Shown here: positions 36,305 through 44,878 of the stretch, piece by piece | Numbering within the stretch: position 1 is the stretch's first letter | How the letters are laid out: each line of letters starts with the position of its first letter | Source: Bradyrhizobium diazoefficiens | GTDB lineage: Bacteria > Pseudomonadota > Alphaproteobacteria > Rhizobiales > Xanthobacteraceae | DNA length: 64,000 nucleotides | Assembly (NCBI RefSeq): GCF_018131185.1 | Contig: NZ_JAFCJE010000002.1 | Span: 372,001-436,000, forward strand | Reading direction: 5' to 3' | Notes under the pieces: model-generated | Told to the model about the DNA's origin: nothing | Database searches by the model: none | Seen by the model: the letters and a program-made list of their open reading frames with translations, nothing else | Position numbers and translations under genes: made by a program

Positions 36305-37551
36305 CTGCGACCATCCTCTTCGTCGACGACGAGCCGGATCTCGAGGCGCTGATCCTGCAAAAGTTCCGCAGGCAGATTCGCGACGGGCAGATCGATATCA
36401 TGTTTGCCCGCGACGGCCTCGATGCGCTGGCCTCGCTCGAGCAGAATCCGCATGTCGACATGGTGGTCTCCGATATCAACATGCCAAGGATGGACGGCCT
36501 GTCGCTGCTCGCGAAACTCCAGGAGGCCGAGGACAAGAAGTCGACCATCATCGTCTCCGCCTATGGCGACATGAGCAACATCCGAACCGCCATGAACCGC
36601 GGCGCGTTCGACTTCCTGACCAAGCCGATCGACTTCGCCGATCTGAAAGCCACGATCGAGAAGACCATCCGCCATGTCGAGATGCTGCGCGACGTGAGGC
36701 GGCGCCAGATCGAAGCCGAGCGCGCCCATGCCGCGTTATCGCGTCATTTCTCGCCGGAGCTGGCCAAGCGCCTGGCCGCAGGCGGCGACGGCGAGGGGAT
36801 CGAAGTGCAGTGGCGCGATGTCGCCACCATCTTCACCGATATTACCGGCTTCACTTCGTTGGTGGAAAGCGCGCCGCCCGAGACGCTGGGCAAGCTGCTC
36901 AACGAATATGTCGGCGGCATGACCGAGATCGTCTTTGAGCATGAGGGCACGGTCGCAAAGATCATCGGCGACGCGATTCAGGTGCTCTTCAATGCGCCCG
37001 GGGATCAGCCGGACTATGCCACGCGCGCGGTCGCCTGCGCCCATGAACTCGATGCCTGGGCGCAGGACTTCCGCGCGCACCAGAGCTCCACGGGCGTGAC
37101 CTTCGGTGCCACCCGCATCGGCATTCACGCCGGCCCGGCGCTGGTCGGCAATTTCGGGGGCAACCGCTTCTTCGACTACACCGCGTATGGAGATTCCATC
37201 AACATCGCGGCGCGACTGGAGGCCGCCAACAAGCATTTGGGCACCCGCATTTGCGTCAGCGGCAGCGTCGCCGAGGCGGCTGAGAACTTTCAAGGCCGCC
37301 CCGTCGGGGAACTGATGCTGCGCGGACGCAGCGAGCCGTTGCGCGCGTTCGAGCCATTGCCGCCCGCCAAATACGAAGCGCCGGAGACGGCGCTGTATTC
37401 GGAGGCTTTCGCCAAGATGGAGGCCGGCGATGCCGCGGCCATGCCGGCCTTTGCCGCGCTGGTCGGCATGCACGCCGACGATTCCCTGGCCGGCTTTCAC
37501 CTGAAACGCCTGCTCAATGGCGCCAAAGGCATTCGCATGCAGCTTGAATAG
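36301..37551 (+). CDS. Response regulator fused to class III adenylate/guanylate cyclase
   Basis: This 416-residue fusion has a receiver domain (phospho-acceptor Asp58 in VVSDINMPRMDG; Lys108 in FLTKPID), a helical linker at about 115-150 and a class III cyclase domain. Metal aspartates are Asp179 (FTDITGFTS) and Asp223 (KIIGDAIQVL); Lys219 and Asp291 (DYTAYGDSIN) fit adenine recognition, and Asn300/Arg304 (NIAARLE) transition-state binding. All key residues are present, so it should be active and make cAMP when phosphorylated. The operon with kinase and lone receiver gives a ligand-to-cAMP pathway. Confidence 0.92.
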   Translation: MTATILFVDDEPDLEALILQKFRRQIRDGQIDIMFARDGLDALASLEQNPHVDMVVSDINMPRMDGLSLLAKLQEAEDKKSTIIVSAYGDMSNIRTAMNRGAFDFLTKPIDFADLKATIEKTIRHVEMLRDVRRRQIEAERAHAALSRHFSPELAKRLAAGGDGEGIEVQWRDVATIFTDITGFTSLVESAPPETLGKLLNEYVGGMTEIVFEHEGTVAKIIGDAIQVLFNAPGDQPDYATRAVACAHELDAWAQDFRAHQSSTGVTFGATRIGIHAGPALVGNFGGNRFFDYTAYGDSINIAARLEAANKHLGTRICVSGSVAEAAENFQGRPVGELMLRGRSEPLRAFEPLPPAKYEAPETALYSEAFAKMEAGDAAAMPAFAALVGMHADDSLAGFHLKRLLNGAKGIRMQLE

Positions 37552-37560
37552 GAGTTCGTC

Positions 37561-38307
37561 ATGATTCGTCAGTTCTCTGCCGGCAATTACCGATTCATTC
37601 CGTCCGTGTTTCAATACTCAGCGGGTGCCGCCGCGGACGACGGCTATGAGATCGAGCGTGTCCGCTTCGACCGTCTGGTGCCGCTCGCGGAAGGATTTGC
37701 ACTGGCCGCAAAATTCATTCAGGAGGCAGGTCGTCCCCTGACGGCGTTCTGCGCCTGCGAGCTGCGTTCACCCGCGGCCTTCAGCGAAGAGGGCTTTCGC
37801 GCGTTCAACCTGCATTATGTGAAGACGCTGTCCGAATGGAGCATCTTCGACGGCACCACCAATCCGGTGGCGCGCAGCAATGTCTGTCCCGAGATCGACC
37901 CGCCGTCCGAGCCGTCGTTCTACGCGTTCTCCTTCACGCGTCCGACCCGCTCGAAGGCGCCGAGCTTCGTGATCGCGGGTGGCGCAGAGGCTCGCGAGGG
38001 TGGCGGCACCTATGTCGAGCGCACCGTCCGCTATCGCGATCTCAGCCCGGAGGGGCTGCGTGAAAAGGTGCGCTTCACCACGACGTCGCAGATGGAGAAC
38101 CGGCTGGCGGCGTTTGGATTCGGCTGGAAGGAAACTACCGGCGTGCAGGCTTATTCGGTGCACGACTTCCACCATGCCCTCGTCGACGAACTGGTCCGCC
38201 GCGGCGCTCTGCGTTCCGGCCTGACCTGGCATTTCGCCCGGCCGCCGGTGGTCGATCTCGAATACGAGATGGATTGCCGCCGCGTGATGCGGGAAGTGGT
38301 GATTTGA
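37561..38307 (+). CDS. Uncharacterised protein, possibly CnbZ/RidA-like deaminase
   Basis: This 248-residue soluble protein starts 9 bases after the cyclase stop and is preceded by AGGAG. Notable segments are LTAFCACELRSPAAFSEEGFRAFN, NPVARSNVCPEIDPPSEPSFYAFSF and the C-terminal FGFGWKETTGVQAYSVHDFH. I recall similar proteins named after the 2-amino-5-chloromuconate deaminase CnbZ, but I cannot confirm the match, so the function is tentative. No signal peptide or membrane helix is visible. It may simply share the signalling operon's transcript, or belong functionally to the peptide and amine uptake island that follows. Confidence 0.65.
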   Translation: MIRQFSAGNYRFIPSVFQYSAGAAADDGYEIERVRFDRLVPLAEGFALAAKFIQEAGRPLTAFCACELRSPAAFSEEGFRAFNLHYVKTLSEWSIFDGTTNPVARSNVCPEIDPPSEPSFYAFSFTRPTRSKAPSFVIAGGAEAREGGGTYVERTVRYRDLSPEGLREKVRFTTTSQMENRLAAFGFGWKETTGVQAYSVHDFHHALVDELVRRGALRSGLTWHFARPPVVDLEYEMDCRRVMREVVI

Positions 38308-38312
38308 GGTCC

Positions 38313-38339
38313 TCACCTCTCCCCGAGGGGGAGAGGTGA
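38313..38339. terminator. Hairpin between convergent genes, possible bidirectional terminator
   Basis: TCACCTCTCCCC (38313-38324) pairs perfectly with GGGGAGAGGTGA (38328-38339) across a 3-base loop. It starts 6 bases after the stop of the plus-strand gene and ends 18 bases before the end of the minus-strand permease gene. There is no T run, so termination is inferred from position and stability. Confidence 0.55.
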
Positions 38340-38356
38340 AAGGGCCGTTTCGGCTT

Positions 38357-39244
38357 CTACCGCTGCCTCGGATCGAGAGCGTCGCGCAGGCCATCGCCGA
38401 GCAGGTTCAGCGACAGCACCACGAGGAAGATCGCAAGTCCCGGCCAGATCGCCATCCACGGCGCCTGGGTCAGGAAGCGCTGCGCGGCGTTGAGCATGCT
38501 GCCCCAGGATGGCGCCGGCGGCTGCTGGCCGAGGCCGAGGAACGACAATGCGGCTTCGGCGATGATGGCGGCGGCGATCGAGAGCGTCGCCTGTACCAGC
38601 AGTGCCGGCAGGATGTTCGGCAGGATATGCGCGATCGCGATCCGCCACGGCGGATTGCCGAGCGCGCGCGCGGCCTCGACATAATCCTCGGCCTTGACGA
38701 CGAGGACCTGGCCACGGGTCAGGCGGATGAAGATCGGCGTCGCCGAGATGCCAATCGCGATCATGGCATTGCCGAGGCTCGGCCCGAGGAATGCGGCGAG
38801 CGCGATTGCCAGGATCAGGAACGGGCAGGCCAGCATCGCGTCCGTGATCCGGCTGATCAGTGCATCGAGGAAGCCGCCGCGATAACCGGCGAGGAGACCA
38901 AGCGGCACGCCGATGCCGAGTGCGATCGCGACCGAGATGAGGCCCGCGAGCAGCGAGGCGCGCGCGCCGTAGACGACGCGGCTGAGGATATCGCGGCCCA
39001 GCTCGTCGGTGCCGAACCAGTGCGCCGCGGTGGGGGCCTTGCGCACCAGGCTCCAGCTCGTCGCGATGGGATCATAGGGCACGATGAGCGGGGCGAAGGC
39101 CGCAAGCAGGATGAACGCCGTGATCACAACGAGCCCGAACACGGCGGCCTTGCGCTTGAATAGCCGCCGCCGGGCGCGGCGCGCCGGGCTGTCAAGTTCA
39201 AAGGCTTGCGTAGCAGGGGTGGCTGATAGGGCAGCGTCGGTCAT
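38357..39244 (-). CDS. Oligopeptide ABC transporter permease (DppC-like), system 1
   Basis: This 295-residue permease has a DppC/OppC layout: a first membrane helix (AAVFGLVVITAFILLAAFAPLIV), then HWFGTDELGRDILSRVVYGAR, the family hallmark after helix 1. The EAA loop is YVEAARALGNPPWRIAIAHILPN and the end is LNLLGDGLRDALDPR. It pairs with the DppB-like permease 3 bases upstream to form the membrane channel. It is the last gene of importer system 1 in the minus-strand island that carries gamma-glutamyltransferase and DUF1028 genes, which suggests gamma-glutamyl peptides or their products as cargo. Confidence 0.9.
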   Translation of the reverse strand: MTDAALSATPATQAFELDSPARRARRRLFKRKAAVFGLVVITAFILLAAFAPLIVPYDPIATSWSLVRKAPTAAHWFGTDELGRDILSRVVYGARASLLAGLISVAIALGIGVPLGLLAGYRGGFLDALISRITDAMLACPFLILAIALAAFLGPSLGNAMIAIGISATPIFIRLTRGQVLVVKAEDYVEAARALGNPPWRIAIAHILPNILPALLVQATLSIAAAIIAEAALSFLGLGQQPPAPSWGSMLNAAQRFLTQAPWMAIWPGLAIFLVVLSLNLLGDGLRDALDPRQR

Positions 39245-39247
39245 CGC

Positions 39248-40189
39248 CTAACCCCTTAGCCTGGGATTGACGAGGATATAGGCGATATCGGCGACGAGGT
39301 TCAGCGTGATGTAGACCGTGGCCGTGACCAGCACGACCCCCTGCACCACCGCGTAGTCGCGGTTGAAGACGGCATCCACGATCAGCTTGCCAAAACCGGG
39401 AATGGAGAAGATCTGCTCGGTCAGGACCGCACCCGACAGCAGCGTGCCGAGCTCCAGCGCGCCGAGCGTGATGATGGGCGTCAGTGCATTGCGCATGGCA
39501 TGCTTGAGGATCACGGAGCGCTCGGAGAGCCCCTTCGCGCGCGCGGTGCGGACATAGTCGCTCTCCAGCACCTGAAGCATGGCGCTGCGCGTATGCCGCA
39601 TCAGGACCGCGGAGATTGCATTGCCGAGCACGAAGGCCGGCATGATGGTGGCGGCAAGGCTCGCGCGCCAGTTCTCGGTGAGCGGGATATAGCCCGATGC
39701 CGGCAGCCAACCGAGCTTGATCGAAAACAGGAAGATCAGCAGGATCCCGAGCCAGAAGTTCGGCGTCGAGATCCCCCACAGCGCAAACAGGTTGGCGCCA
39801 TAGTCCCAGGCCGTGCCCTTCTTCACCGCGGAGACGATGCCGGCGGGAATGCCGATGAAGAACGCGATCAGGATCGCCATCGAGCCGAGCTGCAGCGTCA
39901 CCGGCAATTTTTGCGCGATCAGCTCGCGCACCGGCATCTTGTTGCGCAAGGACTCGCCGAAGTTTCCGGTCAGCACTCCCTTGAGCCAGTAGACGTACTG
40001 CACGGGAATCGGCTGATCGAGCTTGTACTGCTGCCGGATCTGCTCGATCACGGCGGGATCGCGCTCCTCGCCCGCCATCACCAGCGCGGGATCGCCCGGC
40101 AGCAATTGCTGGAGCGAGAAGATCAGCACCGACACGAAGAACAGTGTCGGCACGATCTGAGCGATGCGGTGGGCAAGGAACCTCAGCAT
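39248..40189 (-). CDS. Oligopeptide ABC transporter permease (DppB-like), system 1
   Basis: This 313-residue permease starts MLRFLAHRIAQIVPTLFFVSVLIFSLQQLLPGDPA, the classic DppB/OppB N-terminus. It has six membrane helices and an EAA loop YVRTARAKGLSERSVILKHAMRNAL. A longer frame upstream would translate the repeat element, so ATG 40189 is chosen. It lies 156 bases after the binding-protein gene, separated by a palindromic repeat. It should form a heterodimer with the adjacent DppC-like protein. Confidence 0.9.
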   Translation of the reverse strand: MLRFLAHRIAQIVPTLFFVSVLIFSLQQLLPGDPALVMAGEERDPAVIEQIRQQYKLDQPIPVQYVYWLKGVLTGNFGESLRNKMPVRELIAQKLPVTLQLGSMAILIAFFIGIPAGIVSAVKKGTAWDYGANLFALWGISTPNFWLGILLIFLFSIKLGWLPASGYIPLTENWRASLAATIMPAFVLGNAISAVLMRHTRSAMLQVLESDYVRTARAKGLSERSVILKHAMRNALTPIITLGALELGTLLSGAVLTEQIFSIPGFGKLIVDAVFNRDYAVVQGVVLVTATVYITLNLVADIAYILVNPRLRG

Positions 40190-40200
40190 GGCTGGGCCGG

Positions 40201-40326
40201 TGTCCCGGGCGCGGCGCAACATGCAATGCCGCGCTGCTGAACCGGGACCCATCTATCACGATGTGTCATCGCTATGGGTCCCGGCTCTGCGGTGCGGCGC
40301 TTGCGCGCTGCGCCGAGTCCGGGACA
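40201..40326. repeat. REP-like palindromic repeat, family C copy
   Basis: TGTCCCGGGCGCGGCGCAAC at the left and CTGCGCCGAGTCCGGGACAC at the right are inverted. Two internal dyads contain CCGGGACCCAT and ATGGGTCCCGG. It lies between the binding-protein and permease genes of system 1. Relatives occur at 78-207 and 43028-43152. Confidence 0.8.
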
Positions 40327-40346
40327 CGCACCTACCGTCAGATTCG

Positions 40347-41870
40347 TCACTTGAACCTCAATCCGACCACGCGCACCAGCCCGTCGGGCATCTGCTTGTA
40401 GCCCTGAAGCTTGGTCGTGTGTGCGATCAGGAGCGTGCGGTGATAGATGTAGATGATCGGCGAATCGTCGAGCAGGATTTTTGTCAGCTTGGCGTAAATC
40501 GCCTTGCGCTCCTCGACATTGGAGGTCGCCCGCCCTTCTTCCATCAACTTGTCGGCTTCCGGATTCGCGTACCCGCCGTCGTTCTGCGGTGCCTTGCTGC
40601 GCATGAAGATGTAGGAATTGCCGTCGGGATCGATACGGCCGCTCCAGTTGATCTGGAAGATCTGGAATTCTCCGGCCTGGGCCTGCTTGAAGGTCGTGGC
40701 GAATTCGACCGCACGGATCTTGATGTCGAAGCCCGCTTCGGCGGCCATGGACTGGACGACCTGGGCCACGGCTTCGTTCTCCGCGCCCTTGGGGATCATG
40801 TAGTCCACCGTCACCGGCGTGGTGACGCCGGCTTCCTTCAACAGCGCCTTGGCTTTCGCGATATCACGACCGCGGACCGGGAATGCCTTCTGGTAGTAGG
40901 GATGTGTCGGGCTGACCCATTGATTGCCTGGGGTGAACTCGCCGTTGAAGACGACCTGGTTGAGGGCCTCGCGGTCGATCGAGAGGTCGAGCGCCTGGCG
41001 TACCTTCGCCGACTGGCTCAGTGGCCCCTTGGCCTTGTCATTGCCGATATTGACGGTCAGGCCGAGATAGCCGAGCTCCGGCGCGGTCGATAGCACCAGC
41101 TTGGGATCGGCTCGGACGTCCTTGATGTCGGTGGCGAGCACGCGCTCGATCAGATCAAGACCCCCTGACTTCAGGTTCGCAAGCCGCACGGTCGCATCGA
41201 CGATCGGCAGGAACACCACGCGATCGATATGGATGTTGTCCTTGTTCCAGTAGTCGGCAAATTTCTCGAACACCATGCGGTCCTGCTGGACGCGCTCGAC
41301 GAATTTGTAGGGGCCGGCGCAGACCGGATGCAGGCCGAACTTGTCGCCAGCTTCCTTCGCCGCCTTCGGTGAGACCATCATGCCGGAGCGGTCGGTGAGC
41401 TGGGCGATCAAGGGTGAGTATGGCGTTTTCAGCACCAGCTTGATCGTCAGGGGATCGACCACCTCGACATGGTCGACGCTGGCAAGCTCCGACTTGCGGA
41501 ACGAGGTCGGTAGCGTCATGTGACGCTCGATCGAGAATTTTGCGGCTTCCGCGTCGAGCGGCTCGCCGTCGTGGAATTTGACGCCCGGCCGGAGCTTGAT
41601 CGTCATCTCCTTGCCGTCGGCCGAGGTCTCGTGGGACAGCGCGAGCTGCGGCACGATGTTGAGCTTCTCGTCGATATCGAACAGCTTGTCGCAGAAAGCG
41701 GAGAACACGATGCGGCCGACATAGGTGCGGCCGATGCTGGGATCGAGGATATCAGGGTCCTCGGCGATGCCGATGCGCAGCGTGGTCTGAGCCTGGACTT
41801 GGTCCTGGGCTGCGCCCGCGAGCGACGTCAGCACGGCCGACGCCAGGATTGCCAAACGCATAAAACTCAT
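40347..41870 (-). CDS. Oligopeptide ABC transporter substrate-binding protein (DppA-like), system 1
   Basis: This protein of about 507 residues of SBP family 5 has a signal peptide, MSFMRLAILASAVLTSLAGA, cleaved near AQDQVQAQ. The mature protein begins TTLRIGIAEDPDILDPSIGRTYVGR and contains the family motif KLRPGVKFHDGEPLDAEAAKFSIER. It binds peptides or similar ligands in the periplasm. The ATG at 41870 follows GAGG. It is the first gene of the system 1 transport proteins after the ATPases. Confidence 0.9.
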   Translation of the reverse strand: MSFMRLAILASAVLTSLAGAAQDQVQAQTTLRIGIAEDPDILDPSIGRTYVGRIVFSAFCDKLFDIDEKLNIVPQLALSHETSADGKEMTIKLRPGVKFHDGEPLDAEAAKFSIERHMTLPTSFRKSELASVDHVEVVDPLTIKLVLKTPYSPLIAQLTDRSGMMVSPKAAKEAGDKFGLHPVCAGPYKFVERVQQDRMVFEKFADYWNKDNIHIDRVVFLPIVDATVRLANLKSGGLDLIERVLATDIKDVRADPKLVLSTAPELGYLGLTVNIGNDKAKGPLSQSAKVRQALDLSIDREALNQVVFNGEFTPGNQWVSPTHPYYQKAFPVRGRDIAKAKALLKEAGVTTPVTVDYMIPKGAENEAVAQVVQSMAAEAGFDIKIRAVEFATTFKQAQAGEFQIFQINWSGRIDPDGNSYIFMRSKAPQNDGGYANPEADKLMEEGRATSNVEERKAIYAKLTKILLDDSPIIYIYHRTLLIAHTTKLQGYKQMPDGLVRVVGLRFK

Positions 41871-41893
41871 CGCTCTCAACCTCTGTTTTGCGG

Positions 41894-42997
<1,104 letters not shown>

Positions 42998-43027
42998 TGT
43001 ATCTGCTCCTCGTCGGTGCAGGTCTCG

Positions 43028-43152
43028 TGTCCCGGGCGCGGCGCAACACGAAGTGTTGTGACGCTGAACCGGGACCCAGTCTGCGGCGCGATGGGCCCCG
43101 GTTCAGCGGCGGCCCATGGCGCTTCGCTTGTGCTGCACCGCGCCCGGGGCAG
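43028..43152. repeat. REP-like palindromic repeat, family C copy
   Basis: GTGTCCCGGGCGCGGCGCAAC at its left and CACCGCGCCCGGGGCA at its right form the outer inverted arms. Internal parts include ACCGGGACCC and GGGCCCCGGTTCAGCGG. It separates the two ATPase genes of system 1. Confidence 0.78.
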
Positions 43153-43172
43153 GAGAGGGGAGAACGAGGCCA

Positions 43173-44162
43173 TCACGACACCAGTCGTTCGAGCGGCGCG
43201 CGGATGCAGCGCGAGAGGTGGCCGGGGCTGACCTCGATCAATGACGGCGGCGCCTTGGTGCAGGCCTCCAGCACGAACGGACAGCGCGCGGCGAAGCGGC
43301 AGCCGGCCGGCGGCTGCGCCATGTTCGGCACCATGCCTTCGATCGTCGCGAGCTGCTCGGCGCGGTGGTCGAGCCGCGGGATCGAGCCGAGCAGGCCGAC
43401 GGTGTAAGGGTGTTGCGGCGCGGAGAACAGCTCATCCACCGGCGCACGCTCGACGATCTCGCCGGCATACATCACCGCGACCTCGTCGCAGACCTCGGCG
43501 ACGACGCCGAGATCGTGCGTGATCAGGATGATGGCGGCGCCGCTCGCAGCCTTCAGCTCGCGCATCAATTCCAGGATCTGCGCCTGCAGGGTGACGTCGA
43601 GCGCGGTGGTCGGCTCGTCCGCGATCAAGAGACGCGGATCGCAGGCGAGCGCCATCGCGATCATCACGCGCTGGCGCATCCCGCCCGAGAGCTTGTGCGG
43701 ATATTCGTCGATGCGCCGCTCGGGCGAGGGGATGTGGACGCGGCGCAACAGCTCGATGGCCCGCTCGCGCGCGCTCTTCCGCGAGCCGCCGCGGTGGCGC
43801 AGGATGGTCTCGATGATCTGGTCGCCGATGGTGAAGCTCGGGTTGAGCGAGGTCATCGGCTCCTGGAAGATCATCGCGAGCCGGTTGCCGCGCAAGTCGC
43901 GCAGGGTCTGGTCCGGCGTCTTCAGCAGGTCAAAACCATCGAAGCGGATCGCGCCTGAAATCTCCGCGCTCTGCTTCGGCAGGAGGCCCATGATGGCCAG
44001 CGAGGTCACGCTCTTGCCGCAGCCCGATTCACCGACGAGGCCGAGCGTCGCGCCATTGGCAACGCTGAGATCAACGCCGTCGACCGCATGGGTGATCCGG
44101 CCGTCGTCGCCGTGAAAGCGGATGCGTAGATCCGTGATCTCGATGAGAGGACCGGCGCTCAT
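43173..44162 (-). CDS. Oligopeptide ABC transporter ATPase (DppD-like), system 1
   Basis: This 329-residue ATPase has Walker A GESGCGKS (about 41-48), signature LSGGMRQR, Walker B LLIADEPTTALD and switch His in LITHD. The DppD/OppD C-terminal extension reads QPPAGCRFAARCPF. Its ATG overlaps the stop of the DUF1028 gene by four bases, tying this importer by translation to the DUF1028 and gamma-glutamyltransferase genes upstream. It pairs with the DppF-like ATPase and powers import through the DppBC-like permeases. Confidence 0.9.
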   Translation of the reverse strand: MSAGPLIEITDLRIRFHGDDGRITHAVDGVDLSVANGATLGLVGESGCGKSVTSLAIMGLLPKQSAEISGAIRFDGFDLLKTPDQTLRDLRGNRLAMIFQEPMTSLNPSFTIGDQIIETILRHRGGSRKSARERAIELLRRVHIPSPERRIDEYPHKLSGGMRQRVMIAMALACDPRLLIADEPTTALDVTLQAQILELMRELKAASGAAIILITHDLGVVAEVCDEVAVMYAGEIVERAPVDELFSAPQHPYTVGLLGSIPRLDHRAEQLATIEGMVPNMAQPPAGCRFAARCPFVLEACTKAPPSLIEVSPGHLSRCIRAPLERLVS

Positions 44163-44869
44163 GCCTGCCTTGCCTGTGCCGCGGCGATAGTTGCGTCGAT
44201 GACGCTGCGATCGGTGTTGCCGGATGGATTTTGCCGCGTCGGCATGGAAGGGCGGAAGTGCACCCAGAGCTCCTGGCTGACACGTTCGAGCCGTTCGAGC
44301 TCACCGAGTGGATCGGGATGATCGTCGGCGCGGATGTCCAGCGCCGGCCATTCCTCCTCGCCATGGATCAGCAGCGCGGCGGACTGCTTGCCGCGCTTGT
44401 CGCCGCCGGCGGCCTCGCCGGCGCGCATCGCCGCGAGCAGGCGGCGCGGGAAGGGCAGGCTGTCATTGGCGATATAGGTCTTTGCGGTCTCGTCGAGCAC
44501 GTCGGCGTCGGCGAGCATGTTGCCGGCAATCGAAAAGCCGCTGCCTGCGACGTGCCCGCACCAGTTGACGCAGTCGCGCCCAGTATGGGCGGCGATCTCG
44601 CCGCTCGCGTCCATGATGTGGACCTGCCGGCTCTCGCGGCCGTCGTCGGTGGCGAGCAGCGCGGCGAGAACGTCATGCACATTCAGGCCTTCACGCAGCA
44701 GCTTGAGGCCGTCGATGCCGTAATAGGGATTGACGAAGGCCTGGGTCGCGATGGCGCCGACGCCGGCCGCGATATAGGGCACACGTGCGCCGACGGCGAA
44801 GAAGCGGGTCGCGACCGCGATGCCGAACTGGCCGGTGGCAGGATCTCGCGCGATGATCGACCAGGTCAT
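44159..44869 (-). CDS. DUF1028 domain protein (putative Ntn-type hydrolase)
   Basis: This 236-residue protein is a full-length DUF1028 member. It starts MTWSIIARDPATGQFGIAVATRFFAVGARVPY and contains GVGAIATQAFVNP and CGHVAGSGFSIAGNML, segments diagnostic of the family. DUF1028 is thought to have an Ntn-hydrolase-like fold, so a peptidase or amidase role is possible but not shown here. It lies 9 bases after the gamma-glutamyltransferase gene and overlaps the ATPase gene that follows, so it belongs to this peptide-uptake operon. Cytoplasmic location is inferred from the lack of a signal peptide. Confidence 0.86.
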   Translation of the reverse strand: MTWSIIARDPATGQFGIAVATRFFAVGARVPYIAAGVGAIATQAFVNPYYGIDGLKLLREGLNVHDVLAALLATDDGRESRQVHIMDASGEIAAHTGRDCVNWCGHVAGSGFSIAGNMLADADVLDETAKTYIANDSLPFPRRLLAAMRAGEAAGGDKRGKQSAALLIHGEEEWPALDIRADDHPDPLGELERLERVSQELWVHFRPSMPTRQNPSGNTDRSVIDATIAAAQARQA

Positions 44870-44878
44870 GTGTTGCCT

